A DNA stretch of 64,000 nt from Branchiostoma belcheri (Eukaryota > Chordata > Leptocardii > Amphioxiformes > Branchiostomatidae): contig NW_017803102.1 in assembly GCF_001625305.1 (NCBI RefSeq), positions 129,599 to 193,598 on the forward strand, given 5' to 3'. The notes beneath the pieces are model-generated. The model saw nothing but the letters and a program-made list of their open reading frames with translations, did not search any database and was not told where the DNA came from. Shown here piece by piece: positions 10,740 through 23,262 of this stretch. The position numbers were made by a program, and so were the translations under genes. Numbering within the stretch: the stretch's first letter is position 1; every line of letters starts with the position of its first letter.

Positions 10740-12660
10740 TTCAATTTATTGCGTCAGTTGGTAAGATTTTCCTGTGGACACAGCAAAAACTTGCTTTAAC
10801 TAAGATCGAAAAAAGAAATATTTCAGTATTTATCGTATCAACATACCTAGATATTCTTTCATTTTATAAAATATTTGAGACCATATCTTATATAAACATC
10901 ATTCAGCAACCAACCCGTTATGTTTTTCAAATATATCACGTCTTTTCACCCATCACAATGTCCTCTCCGGTAAAGGCGAAGGTCAATTGTCTTTTTGAAA
11001 GACCTTTTGACCGGTAGAATTACCTAAATGACCCAGCGATGTCTTTGCAATAGAGGAAGACACCGTTAACCGTGCATAGTCGTTTCCAAACGGGTGAAGC
11101 GTGCATGGCATCAGCGGAGAGATTTGTTGCCTGAAATACAAACCGGTCGCTTATGTTCTCATATACGGGCGGTGGGTGTATTGAAACACAACTTATCGCA
11201 GCTTATCGCAGTAAACTTCATTTTCATCGAGTGGCGTGCCTTAAATCTTTCTGGAGAAAATGAAAAGGAAGTGCGCCATATGATATAGCTCTCCCATTTC
11301 TCTCCGTAAGAAAGCGTAGCAAACTTAATAACATAGCGTGGCCGAGGACGATTTATGTAAACGCTGCTGACATTAGATGTGGTCCGCGGCTGGATGCCGA
11401 GATGCATCAAATAGCAATCGTAGTAATACTATTCCGGGAGAAATGAAGCAAGAGATGATAACGTAGTCATGAAACTTCGGAATGGCGTCAAGTCACAGGC
11501 AGACCATGAAATGTCACGCAGACATGTTCTGAGCGAGGTCACAGGAAGACGGCGATATTCATTGCGGCAGCCGAATAAAGTTCTGGGCTGCTTTTGACTT
11601 TTCACTTGACTTTGTGAGCGTTTAGTAAAAGATACTCCGCCATTACGCAGAGATGACTTTCACATGTTGGCAACGAATGATACAATAATCATAAATTATA
11701 GGGATAGTATAACCGTATCCACCTTCACGTTTTCGTTTTTCACTGGAGATATAAAATGTAATCATAATTTGTCAAGTAAGTTTCCTTTACTGTTGTTAGA
11801 GGTGTGGTGCCACGAAACTGTACGCTATAAAATTCTTGTGCAATAGTTATAATTTGCAAAGCAGATGCATAATGTTTACCTTCACACGGCCCAGCTTACC
11901 AAACTACTTTTTTCTATCTTTGTTTTATCTTTATTCTTACTCACATTCATATATAGGGTGACCATACAGCTGCTCTTCAACTCAGTTCTGCATGGCATTT
12001 GCAACATGATGTAACCCAACACCAGTTATCATAGCGACAGACCTCTGGTCCTGGTCATTGACCTTATTTTCTTAGAACGTAAGAAGAAGAAGAGGAAGAA
12101 AATGAGCAAAAACAATATGTTTTCCTTGGGTCAACATAAGTACTTAGTGACTTAAAAATTCGATGAAAAGCTATGTATTTTTCACAGATTATGGCCAATA
12201 CAACAATAAAACCTGCCATATATTTACCCTGTAAAATTGAAAAGTTCAATAGGATTGATTATATGAAGAATGCAGATTGGGTACTATTTTAAGAGGTAAA
12301 ACAACAACGTCTAGAAGTAGGTCACATCACGTACCTGCCGTGAACTCTAGACGACCTCTCATGGTACCCACCGGAGGGTCTATGGATCAAAATGGTGTTA
12401 TATGAAGAGATCACTTTTATTGCTTTTTCTTTCGCAATCATTTTTCCGACCGGTGCAAGCACTCATTGGAGGTACATTACGATGTAATATACACGAGAAG
12501 ACAAATGTACTGGATATGTCAGGCACAACACAACTTCGATTGCATCGAGTTGTCGTAGTCGTAATGTTCTGACGGTTAGGACATCGGTTATGGCCGAGCT
12601 AGTTTGATGGATGAAATAGCCACGTCGATTAGATAGCAAACGTACACGGATATGCTATGT
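10740..12660. other. No recognisable gene; one dispersed repeat at ~11985-12120
   Basis: AT-rich DNA without credible coding sequence. The stretch at 11985-12120 (ACCCAACACCAGTTATCAT, then a GAAGAAGAAG run and AGCAAAAACAAT) matches units in 39940-40510 and, inverted, 61195-61265, so it is a dispersed repeat. Confidence 0.45.
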
Positions 12661-12672
12661 GTTTGATATAAT

Positions 12673-12860
12673 ATTTATGTAGAGTTCTTTATTGAAATTC
12701 CATGCCCGAAGGCTAATTGCAAACAGACATTGACAAAAAAAAAGCAAGAACAATGAGTACAGAGTATTGAGGAGTGGTACAAAACTATACAAAACGTGAA
12801 GTTATACGATCTACTAAATCTAACTTTCTATCTCTTCTTAAAAACTATTAACGTAAGTAC
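12673..12860 (-). mobile_element. LINE 3' end
   Basis: Reverse complement reads GCAATTAGCCTTCGGGCATG then CAATAAAGAACTC, the same terminus as at 3505 and 28450. No ORF remains. Confidence 0.6.
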
Positions 12861-13636
12861 AAGATAAAGAGTGGATAAGTAATACATAAACAGATAAAAG
12901 GAACCTGGTAACTACTATTATATAGCGCCGTCTAAGCAACTGCCAACTATTTGATGAGTAGAATCGAATCGGAAAAAAGGTCGCAAACTCAAAGATCTCC
13001 TGCCTATACGCTAGATTCAGATTGTTGGAATCCGTTGGCAGGAAGATTGCAATGCTTCACAAAGTAAAACGTGTAACTAACGATCGTCTAGACTCATAAT
13101 AAACATGTTTATCGTGAATATAAAGGGTTAAATGGAACACGTTCACACTTCACGCTCGGATTCACACTTGTAATATCCTAAAGAATACACTGTTTTGAAG
13201 CCTGGAGTAACCTTGTGTTGTTATAATCATTTGATTAACTAGTGAGATCCTTCAGGGACAAGTCCCTTCAAAGAATTCTTCCGTATTTCAATGCAGCTAC
13301 ATACTGTTTTCACTGTTTTTTTTTTAATTCAGAAACACAGTGATGAATACAAATAAAAGAACATGGACTAAGTCAAGTGACTGCGTACTCAGGTTAGGTA
13401 CAACTTATATTCTCGCAGCCAGTTTTACAATGAAAAAAAAAAAGGCGTTTACAAGACATTTGAAAAACTATGGATAGCATGAGTCAAACCTCCCATCCCA
13501 GAAGAGAAGGAAAGCATAGCAGGAAACATACATCTAGAAGCATTTTGTTTCTGTGATGTAGTTTTGCGCGGCTAACATAATTTCACAGTTAATGTCATTC
13601 GAACAAACCAAACAAAAATTTCACTGTTTGCAATTA

Positions 13637-13912
13637 TATTACTGTTGCATGTGTCACCGTTAACGTTATTACTGTTGTGTCACCGTTAACGTTATTACTG
13701 TTGTGTCACCGTTAACGTTACTACTGTTGTGTCACCGTTAACGTTATTACTGTTGTGTCACCGTTAACGTTATTACTGTTGTGTCACCGTTAACGTTTAC
13801 TTATTACTGCTGTGTCACCGTTAACGTTATTACTATTGTGTCACCGTTAACGTTATTACTGTTGTGTCACCGTTAACGTTTACTTATTACTGTTGTGTCA
13901 CCGTTAACGTTG
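13637..13912. repeat. 26-bp minisatellite carrying the GTTAAC palindrome
   Basis: About ten near-identical units of GTTATTACTGTTGTGTCACC plus GTTAAC. Two units are lengthened by an extra TACTTA-type insertion. Not a CRISPR array: the units abut, with no unique spacers. Confidence 0.9.
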
Positions 13913-14670
13913 TTGCTTGAAAGGTACTTGATGGAATCTCGTGAACTTTCACGAACAATCAATACCCACTGAACGATGATTACTGCTGCAATCAGTCATA
14001 TTGATAATGCCGCCATAAAACTGGATCGTAAAATGTTGAGAATCAGTCGTTATGCAGTATATTTTGCCATACTTTATCGTCTCCGGGGTCACACTAATTA
14101 ACTCACAGTATGTGTAGATCTAGCAATGATATCTCGATAATTTGTTTTTATTTACAGTTTTTCTGTATTACTAGAGCTACCTAATTGCACATTTTTTCTG
14201 TGAATATTTATTTATCTTATATGTTTCGGGGGAAGTAGAGGTACTTAGTCGCTTGTTGTCGTACAGTGGAGAAGCGGAATAAAGAATGATTTTTATGATT
14301 GGATAATCTTCCGTATAGTCAGTCAATGTGAAAATGATGGGAGTTAGATTATTTTTCAAACCCTCGTCCCCTAGTGTTGTCTCTTCTTTCAAAGCACCGT
14401 TGAAAGCCATTTTTTGGTAATTAAGTTTGATAGCGTTAAGCGATATTTACTAGTTTCTTAACTGAAACCTACGACTACTGCCTTTGCAGGCAGTAAGATG
14501 GAGGACAGTAGGTCGACAGTCCAACCCCTGCTGCCAGGCTTGATTAGCATGAAAAACAAGCAGGGGATTCGATGTTCGGACCTTCTTACCAACCGGTATA
14601 TCGTTCTTTTATATACTACCAGGGGTGAAGTTTAAAAGCAACGTCTTGGTCTTGATTTAGATATATCTAC

Positions 14671-15061
14671 TAAGGCCACGTTGATTTGATTATATGGATG
14701 ACATCCTCTGGGAACCCCAAAACTGATGCGAGCGTGTGAATAAAAAGTTTTGCAAAAAAAAGTTGCTTTCATCATGAAATCTACTATACGTGGTCATGAA
14801 GGTTGAACAAATGACACAGAGTATGGTATGGCGAATAACATACTCTTTAAATCCATTTCTTTACAGTTTCCATTTGATTTTGGCATTCTATCAAATTAGT
14901 ATCGTTTTCAAATATTTTGTTTTGCAACTTACGTTATTTTTGCTCATTTTGCAACTGTTTTGTACGATTTATAGCATGGTTGAAAACTTTTTTTTTTGGA
15001 AACGGCCGAAAATTCATGCACGCGGGGATGTCATCCATATAATCAAATCAACATGGCCTAA
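14671..15061. mobile_element. AGGCC-ended MITE, subfamily A, copy 1
   Basis: Left end AGGCCACGTTGATTTGATTA, right end its inverted repeat ending CATGGCCT; GGATGACATCC lies just inside both. About 390 bp. The 100-codon ORF at 14790-15092 spans the element and runs off its edge; other copies do not keep the frame, so coding is doubtful. Confidence 0.8.
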
Positions 15062-15147
15062 TGCTAATCGAGAATCTGAGTGGATGAACTAAAGATGTGT
15101 GGCGGAGACTGTGATTACCTCCATGACATGTCATAATCATCTTGGGG

Positions 15148-15300
15148 CTTGTTTCTGCAGCTTTAAATGCCCAAAGTATGAAATACTGACTCAAATGTGC
15201 TAATGTGAAGCAGTATGTGTCAATATCATAAAGATTGCCTTGTTCAGAATATTTTCAGTTTTGCTGCTTTGAAATCGCATTGGATGCCTTTAAAGTAACG
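15148..15300. repeat. Second copy of the dispersed repeat at 2609-2815
   Basis: Same sequence marks as at 2609: CCCAAAGTATGAAATACTGA, GCAGTATGTGTCAATA and TGGATGCCTTTAA. Class unknown. Confidence 0.5.
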
Positions 15301-15796
15301 TCCACATTCTCAGTTCCCCTTCTGCATCTACGGAAAGCTACAGGTTATACACATGCCTGGGCATTGATTAATTCTCGAAATTGTCCCGCAGTAGAGAGAT
15401 TCGACCTTTGAATATACTTTCCAGAATAAGAGTTGATTCCGATGCCTCTTTGGGCCACTATCATTTACCTGCCAGTGGGCCAAAGATAACTTTCCGCAAA
15501 TTTTATGGCAAGTGCGTCTGAATGTAGAGTTTGTCATGCCCAGAGGTGAGATACTATCGACCAATTTCTGCTCCCTCTGAAGCTCGATAATACCTTGGTT
15601 TTGGGATGTCTACAGGGCTTGACAGGTCACACCATCCACCGTGCTGGAATAGAGAGATACGTTGTACAACAAAGTTTTTAGATACTAGTGATCCTACAAA
15701 GTGTCGTTCAGTGTTACTTAATTCTTTTTGTGTTATTTCCAGCGTGAATTGCTTCGAGAATGTCGAACGCAACGTTTGAAAAAAAAGATAAAGCAC
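15301..15796 (-). other. Two overlapping unrecognised minus-strand ORFs
   Basis: ORFs at 15554-15796 (80 codons) and 15328-15564 (78 codons) lie end to end in different frames. Together they could be one frameshifted coding remnant of a mobile element, but no motif supports this. Confidence 0.15.
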
Positions 15797-15830
15797 ATAA
15801 CAATGATTTTTAACATTATTATTAACAATT

Positions 15831-16224
15831 AGGCCATGTTGATTTGATTATATGGATGACATCCGCGCGCGCATGAATTTTCGGCCGTTTCAAAAAAAAG
15901 TTTTCAACCATACTGTAAATCGTACAAAACAGTTGCAAAATGAGCAAAAATATACCATAAGTTACAAAAAAAATTAATAAAAAGTATACCAATGCCATAC
16001 AATGCCAAAATCGAACGAAAAAAGACGAAATTGTAAAGAAATGAACTTGAAGACTAGATTATTCGCCAAACCATATTCTGTGCCATTTGCTCAACCCTCA
16101 TGACCACGTAGATTTCATAATGAAAAGAACTTTCTTTTTGCAAAACTTTTTTTTTATTCGCACGCGCGCATCAGTTTTGGGGCTCCCGGATCATGTCATC
16201 CATATAATCAAATCAACATGGCCT
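15831..16224. mobile_element. AGGCC-ended MITE, subfamily A, copy 2 (opposite orientation)
   Basis: Both terminal inverted repeats (AGGCCATGTTGATTTGATTA and reverse complement) are present 394 bp apart. The interior matches copy 1 in reverse. Copies 1 and 2 are about 770 bp apart, so they form a large inverted pair. Confidence 0.8.
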
Positions 16225-16605
16225 TAGACTCTTTGACGATTTTGATTGTACATAAAAAACAAAGTAATTGAAAGCACGATATTGAGCTCTATATAGCTCG
16301 ATATTTTTCATGTTATCATAAATGATCTTTGCAATCATTCGTGCATTTGGTTGATCAAAAATGGCAGGAACAACTTAAAATATCAATAGGTTTTAATTCA
16401 TTCTCCGTCAGACATTAGAAAAAAATCATTGAATTTTAGTAACTTGCCAAGCTGAATGCCTGATAGGTAAATGATAATGAGAATAAAGGAAAGCTACGGT
16501 AAACCAAAAACCACAGTGACCTTGCAAATGTACAAATCGCTGGGTATATTCCTACACAATGTAGCTCAAGGGTGCCGTCGACCTTGCTATGAATTTCTCC
16601 TCCTA

Positions 16606-17016
16606 AGGCCACAGCGAGTAAATGTTATGGATGACATCCTCCGCAGAATCTAAATCTAATGTGAGCGGGCGAAAAAAACAAGGTGGGCAGAAAAAAAAAG
16701 ATTCCTACATTATAAAATTTTGACTTGATCATGGTACAAATGGTTTTGATTAAGTGGGAACATCACATATACACAGCCAGCATCACATATCACTGCATCA
16801 AAGTAAGAAACAAAACTTAAATCAAAGCCTTTTCTTATCTCTTCTCTTCATAGTTATCTGCCATCCACCTTGCGGCATGGCAACAGACATCTTTGCCAAT
16901 TTTCGGCATGGTGACCACTGTCAGAAGGCAACAAAATGTCTTGTTTGTTTTTTCAAGCTCAGCCTAAAATTACTGCGCGTGCTGATGTCATCCATAAACA
17001 TTACTTGCCGTGGCCT
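16606..17016. mobile_element. AGGCC-ended MITE, subfamily B, full length
   Basis: Left end AGGCCACAGCGAGTAAATGT, right end ATTACTTGCCGTGGCCT. The interior is the reverse of the copy at 4221-4615, including GTGGGAACATCACATATACA and the CTTGCGGCATGGCAACAGAC segment. Confidence 0.75.
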
Positions 17017-17639
17017 AAGATGGAGATGTGGGTTTTACGAAAGCACGGCTCTCCCGGGGACTCAGGTGATTTCTCCAGGGCAGCTGTAGGTCTTACGGAG
17101 CAACGGCGGAATGTGCAACGTTCTAGATAATTTCTCCAGCGTATGGAAAAAATCAATAGCGCATAGGTCAGGCTCCGGCTGAAGAAAGGCACAGAAAAGC
17201 TACTTGGAGCTTTCCTTTTCGATGTCTTTAATGCAGAATGAAATCTGACCTTCCCCAATGGCTGTTGAGAGAAGCACATTATTCGCGGGATGGTCAGAGT
17301 AGCAGCAAACTCTCCGATGTTTTCCGTCCGTTTGGAAAGGATAAAGTTCCTAAAAACAGGTCAATAACCTCCACGTCTGCTATTTTTGGAAATTGGGGCG
17401 TGGGTCTGCTCACACCCGTGGAAAATGCGAATTGATTGGTCTAAACGAAATGGAATTGGGAATAGCTTTTATTAGACGGGGCTGAAGTGATGCGCACATA
17501 TAAAAAGCTACTTCGAGAATCTTAAGATTTGATTTGCGCTATATCATCTCTGTTTTGGGATCAGAAGAGAATGTGTTTGGGCAAGGGTAAGAAGCATCAA
17601 GATGGCGGAATTGATTAGCTTATTACACGAGAGAATCAT

Positions 17640-18045
17640 TATGAAAAACTTAAACTTTTCTCCAACTCAAAATTTGACTCACCAGAAATTTTCGACTGAA
17701 TCACTCAGTCTTCCTCAGCTATCTGACCCAAATGCTGTGGACACGTGATTTTTCCCACGTGTGACGTCAGCAAAGGGTCAAAGGTTGTCTGAAGTCGATA
17801 TCGCCCCCCGTCCCGGTTGAGCGATGGTTGAAGTGCCCTGATGTATATGGCCTCTTTTATGCCTCTCTTGAAGTAATCCTGTTCGGTATGTATCCAAGAT
17901 TCTGACCCCCTCCAGATCCACTGTGTGTCCTGGTGATTCTATGTGGATGTGCTGTGACACCTCAGATGCAACGGAACTGGGTCGTCTATGTTCTAGAAAC
18001 CAGGTTTTTAGTGAGCTTTACCAACTCAGATGAACTTTCATGCTG
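17640..18045 (-). mobile_element. Penelope-like element, 5'-truncated, with 13-bp TSD
   Basis: The minus strand encodes HIHIESPGHTVDLEGVRILD and, after a frame change, GIKEAIYIRALQPSL-type sequence, which is the C-terminal endonuclease region of Penelope-like elements. The perfect 13-bp direct repeat ACGAGAGAATCAT lies at 17627-17639 and 18046-18058. Terminal marks CAGATGAACTTTCATG and CTCAGTCTTCCTCAG recur in the 6786-6945 remnant. At least one frameshift, so it is inactive. Confidence 0.72.
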
Positions 18046-18554
18046 ACGAGAGAATCATGGGAAGTTTTTAATGTAGATGGACATGTATTTAGCCACGGCG
18101 CACCATTGATGTTGTGCAGCAGAGTATCCATTTGTTAGCAAAATACTTTTTGATAAAATTTCATTATCAGTTATACGACGTTCTTTAAACGGGCTCCTGT
18201 CGAAAATACCTTTTCACCTTTTAGAGTGCTCAAGTGCAAGTGATGCATTGTCAAGTAGGTCAAATAAAAAATTTCACGCGGAATTTTTAATAAACCATTG
18301 ATACAAGCGGTTTATAAAAGATGGAAATTGTAAGAGCAAACAAAACAAGACTGAATCCAAATGTAGATATTATTTAGAATTCAAGGCGGACTATTTCAGA
18401 GAAACATTGGACAAGTAATAGAAGTATTTGGACAACTTCAAAACTTTCATATTTTCTTCGTGTCATTGCATTTTCCTAGGGCAATATAAGGAATGGTTAG
18501 ACATATTGAGGTGGGCATTTTCCAAATTTCCTAAATATGTGCAAGGAAATGGCT

Positions 18555-18665
18555 CGTTTCAGGTAGCATCCACTACCTTTCGTCAGTGTCACAGTTTCAG
18601 AGTAACTGTTTTTGGGCGTATCTTATTACCTGAATGTCTAAACTTTATAAAGTTTCCTTCCGGAT
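18555..18665. mobile_element. Penelope-like terminal fragment, internally rearranged
   Basis: GTAGCATCCACTACCTTTCG and TCAGTGTCAC are the reverse of the CTGACGAAAG hairpin seen at 26173, but the adjoining AGTAACTGTTTTTGGGCGTA lies in the forward sense, so the two parts are inverted relative to the copy at 26150-26290. Confidence 0.45.
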
Positions 18666-18893
18666 CATTTAAACCATCATCATCCTACTCATAATGACTT
18701 CAGCATGGAGATTAGGATTCTCAGCCCAAAAGTTGCCCGGGAATATTAGATGGGCACTTAAAATTTTCCAAATATGTGGAGAGAAAAGGGCCTACATTCT
18801 CGAAATCGAACGATCTTAAAGTTTCTTTGTTGAGGTACATCATTGGTCATCCGGTTTGAACCCTATTCAGACGTGCGTGGAGGGGGGGGGGCG

Positions 18894-19424
18894 NNNNNNN
18901 NNNNNNNNNNNNNNNNNNNNNNNNNNNNNNNNNNNNNNNNNNNNNNNNNNNNNNNNNNNNNNNNNNNNNNNNNNNNNNNNNNNNNNNNNNNNNNNNNNNN
19001 NNNNNNNNNNNNNNNNNNNNNNNNNNNNNNNNNNNNNNNNNNNNNNNNNNNNNNNNNNNNNNNNNNNNNNNNNNNNNNNNNNNNNNNNNNNNNNNNNNNN
19101 NNNNNNNNNNNNNNNNNNNNNNNNNNNNNNNNNNNNNNNNNNNNNNNNNNNNNNNNNNNNNNNNNNNNNNNNNNNNNNNNNNNNNNNNNNNNNNNNNNNN
19201 NNNNNNNNNNNNNNNNNNNNNNNNNNNNNNNNNNNNNNNNNNNNNNNNNNNNNNNNNNNNNNNNNNNNNNNNNNNNNNNNNNNNNNNNNNNNNNNNNNNN
19301 NNNNNNNNNNNNNNNNNNNNNNNNNNNNNNNNNNNNNNNNNNNNNNNNNNNNNNNNNNNNNNNNNNNNNNNNNNNNNNNNNNNNNNNNNNNNNNNNNNNN
19401 NNNNNNNNNNNNNNNNNNNNNNNN
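18894..19424. other. Assembly gap (N run) bordered by poly-G
   Basis: N characters flanked by G runs on both sides; the ORFs reported through it are artefacts. Confidence 0.98.
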
Positions 19425-19609
19425 GGGGGGGGGGGCTTTTGAGGCCCGCGCTAACTTTCATCTCCTATAGCGCTTGAACGGCTTGCGCTAGAACCACCAA
19501 ACTTGGTGACTTTTCCTAAACTATATCTGGCAACAATTTCATATTAATTAGTTAAGTTAATAGATTTCCTTGTTGCCATGCCAACGGGTTTCTGACAGGC
19601 AATATTTGG

Positions 19610-19795
19610 GCATGGAGGTGAGGATACTACGACCAAAAGTTTCCCTGAATATGATCCTGCGTGTTGACATGCGGGAGTGTGATGATTGGACACAGACAGG
19701 CACACACAGGCACACACATACACACACATGCACATATACATGTACACACACACACACACACACACACACCGTGAAACACACACACACATACACAT

Positions 19796-19853
<58 letters not shown>

Positions 19854-19963
19854 ACACAGACACACACACACAGAGAGACACAGACACAGACACACACACA
19901 CACACAGAAACACACACACACACACACGCATACACACACAGACACACACACAGAGAGACACAG

Positions 19964-19994
<31 letters not shown>

Positions 19995-20221
19995 CACACA
20001 CACGCAGAGAGACACAGACACAGACACACACACACACACACACACACAGAGACACAGACACACACACAGAAACACACACACACAGAAACACACACACACA
20101 CACAGACACATACACACACAGACACACACACACAGAGAGACACAGACACAGACACACACACACACACAGAAACACACACACACACGCATACACACACAGA
20201 CACACACACAGAGAGACACAG

Positions 20222-20252
<31 letters not shown>

Positions 20253-20280
20253 CACACACACGCAGAGAGACACAGACACA

Positions 20281-20378
<98 letters not shown>

Positions 20379-20454
20379 CATAGAGGTGAGGATTCTCCGA
20401 CCAAAAGTTTCCCGGGATGTGATCCCTGCGTGTTGACATGCGGGAGTGTGATGA
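19610..20454. repeat. Large compound CA microsatellite between two copies of a ~78-bp repeat
   Basis: (CA)n with interspersed CAGA and GAGAGA units runs from about 19690 to 20377, with a higher-order repeat pattern. It is bordered by direct copies of GCATGGAGGTGAGGAT...GACATGCGGGAGTGTGATGA at 19610-19687 and 20378-20454. The long His/Thr or Cys/Val ORFs here are translation of the repeat. Confidence 0.92.
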
Positions 20455-20829
20455 ATGAAAGGGGCGGCGGGTTCACGTGGCAAGCCGGCGTGGATAATAG
20501 AGGGGATGTGGGGTACTAATCTTGTGATTGCACCAATTTTCTCTGATTTATCGTCGGATCGAATACACGCGCGAGCCGGAAAAAATCCTCGCCTTTTGCG
20601 GGTGAAGATTTCGATCTGGTCAGCGGCTACGTCTTTAGCCCTCACTCACCCTCTCTCTTTCTCTTCACCAACTACCAGAGAAAGTTTGACATCAACAAGC
20701 AGCCTTATGGGCACCTTCGGGATCACTTGTGCAGAACTTTACGTTACAGACCTGTTGAAATCGATTTGCTCTTATCTATATAATTACAATGTCCAACTGA
20801 TGCTAAATAACTTTCAGAGGGTCGGGTAC
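20455..20829. other. Unique spacer between the two microsatellites; no gene seen
   Basis: Non-repetitive DNA of mixed composition; its one long ORF is just the extension of the CA-repeat frame. Confidence 0.4.
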
Positions 20830-21364
20830 ACAAAACACACACACACACACACGCATACACAGAAACACACACACACACACGCATACACAGACACAGACAC
20901 ACACACACACACACACACAGAGACACAGACACACACACAGAAACACACACACACAGAAACACACACACACAGACACACACACACACACACACAGACACAC
21001 ACACACACACACAGAGAGACACACACACAGACACACACACACACAGAGACACAGACACAGACACACACACACACACACACACAGAACACAACACACACAC
21101 AGAGAGACACACACACAGACACACACACACACACACACACACACAGAGACACACACACACACACACACACAGACACACACACACACATACACACACAGAC
21201 ACACACACACGCGCGCGCGCACGCACGCGCACACAACATAGACCACACACACACCACACAAACACACACACACAGACACAAACACGCACACATGCACGCG
21301 CACATACGTACACACACACACACACGCGCGCGCACATGCACACATACACACAGAGACACACACA

Positions 21365-21395
<31 letters not shown>

Positions 21396-21396
21396 G
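20830..21396. repeat. Second large CA microsatellite
   Basis: (CA)n with CAGA, GCGC and CTCT interruptions. All ORFs within are repeat artefacts. Confidence 0.92.
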
Positions 21397-22186
21397 TGGA
21401 TATTTGGGTTGTTGGGATCTTCGTCTTCTTTTTTCCTCTCTTGTTTCAAAACGTATAAACCAATGAGCCCCTGTATTACATAGTTTGTACCGTACATTTG
21501 GTCTCTTGCCTCCCTTTAAGTAGCCATATCTTGATTGATAGCATCAATATACAGAAATGTCAACAGTTGTTCATGAATGACAGCTTAGCTTAAGGCTACG
21601 TGCTCTGAAGGAAAGTCTCATTATGTACACTAAAAAGTAAAAAAAAGAGAGCTTATTGCCGTTTACATATGTGCTATAATTTCATGTTCAAATGTACACA
21701 GTAATCAATTTTATTTGAATTAGCTATAAGTCACTTGGATACGTTGAGTGGATGTAAGCCGTGGTACCAACTGACTTTTAATATATTGGTCAATGCGGAA
21801 TTGTAATGATGCCCGTTGGGGAAACCGTTAATTCCACTTGATAGTAAATACCCCCAGGTTTCCAAAAAGATTCATTTGTAAGTAAAGGTCCAATTGAGGT
21901 CTATTTTTTTGGCTGTCACGGGAAGATTGTTTTTGATGTGTCCAGGGGCTGGATCTCCAATTCCAACGCAACTGGTGTTATATAAGATGATGGATAGTAG
22001 CCTGTTCCTAGAAAAAAAAACAAGAAATTCCGCTTCCTGAAACTAGAGGATGACCAAAGAGTCACGACAGTGCCGCAAATCGTCAGATTGACGTGAAACC
22101 CGTAGAAGAAAGTGTCTATTACCATGCTGTTTTGTCGTCTCTTAGTATATTTCTAATCTAGGCATCTTGTTTTTTAGGGCCCTACT

Positions 22187-22262
22187 TGTTTTTCTTCCGC
22201 CTCTCGCATTAGATTTAGGGTCTCCAAAGGACGTCATCCATAAAATTTACTTGGTGTGGCCT
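22187..22262. mobile_element. Right-end fragment of AGGCC-ended MITE, subfamily B
   Basis: TCGCATTAGATTTAGGGTCT followed by GACGTCATCCATAAAATTTA and ending GTGTGGCCT matches the right end of the 4221-4615 copy. Confidence 0.6.
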
Positions 22263-22589
22263 AAGCTTTAAGATGAAATTGGTTTATTTCGAGTATGCTA
22301 GAAAGAATTCAAAAAAGAATTTTTTTAAAGATCTCATGGCTATTTTTTGTTATTATTTCAACCATTTATTTCAGATGTAACATTATACCTGTGTGAAAGT
22401 AGAATTAATGTTTACAACAATTTGATGCATAGTAATGCATCTTACCAATGTACTATGTTGGTTTTGATTTGATTTGATTTATTAGAATTGTTAAAATACA
22501 ATACACGTGGGGCACAGGCATCTGTTGCTGGTGTTGTGTCTCACACATAGAAACAAATACAGGACAGGAAAATACTTATTTCCACTTGA

Positions 22590-22810
22590 GTGAAGTGGGG
22601 AAAGTCGTCTAAAGTCGTGGAAAGTCATCCACAACATCACACAGAAGAACATTCCTACCAGCCACAGTACAGCTCTGGAACTCCCTCCCACAGGACATTG
22701 TAGCTCTAAAGGACAGACACAAATTTAAGAGCATTGTTAACCGTCACCTCAGTGGTATCGGACAGCGCCCTTGTGACAGCTGCTAAGCTGAGACTGACAT
22801 TGCATAGATA
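22590..22810 (+). mobile_element. LINE C-terminal coding remnant
   Basis: A plus-strand frame reads RRTFLPATVQLWNSLPQDIV, the LWNSLP signature near the end of many jockey/I/CR1-type ORF2 proteins, and ends at SC-stop. 3' UTR and tail are short. Confidence 0.6.
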
Positions 22811-23262
22811 AAAAAAAGCTATTATGTCTTAAATTCAATCCAAGAAGGTTCCAAATGCCGCAGGTCCTATCTGTACAAGGTATAAAGTCAAGCTATCTTG
22901 AAAGTAATTCCAAAAATGGTTAGCGTTGCGCCCATAGTTAGCTATAGGCATTTGTATAGCGTTGCATGAGTCTTCTTTGTTTTGTACGTAAGTTTGTAAG
23001 TTGATGTTCTACCACATATGATTGTACAAATTAGTGCAACTCAGCTTGTTGTACATGTACCTCATGCTGCGAGGCTGATTTTCTTCATAAATTGTAAATA
23101 CAATAGAAGCAGTGCCACTTGGTATGTTGAAGATACCGTATCTGCGAAGAAATGGGTGACTCAGAGAGTTGCCTAAAGCTTCACTTGTCATAAAGTGTCG
23201 ATGTGGATGCCACAGAGCAGTCCCCGGCTAGGCAGCAGAAGAGACGTGGCGTAGCAACACAC

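Noticed and set aside
13637-13912. CRISPR-like array
   Set aside because: Units are contiguous with no unique spacers, and the genome is eukaryotic; it is a minisatellite.
18843-19470. ORFs of ~200 codons
   Set aside because: They run through the N gap.
19544-21483. Several 200-360-codon ORFs on both strands
   Set aside because: They are six-frame translations of CA/GT microsatellite (alternating Cys-Val or His-Thr), not genes.
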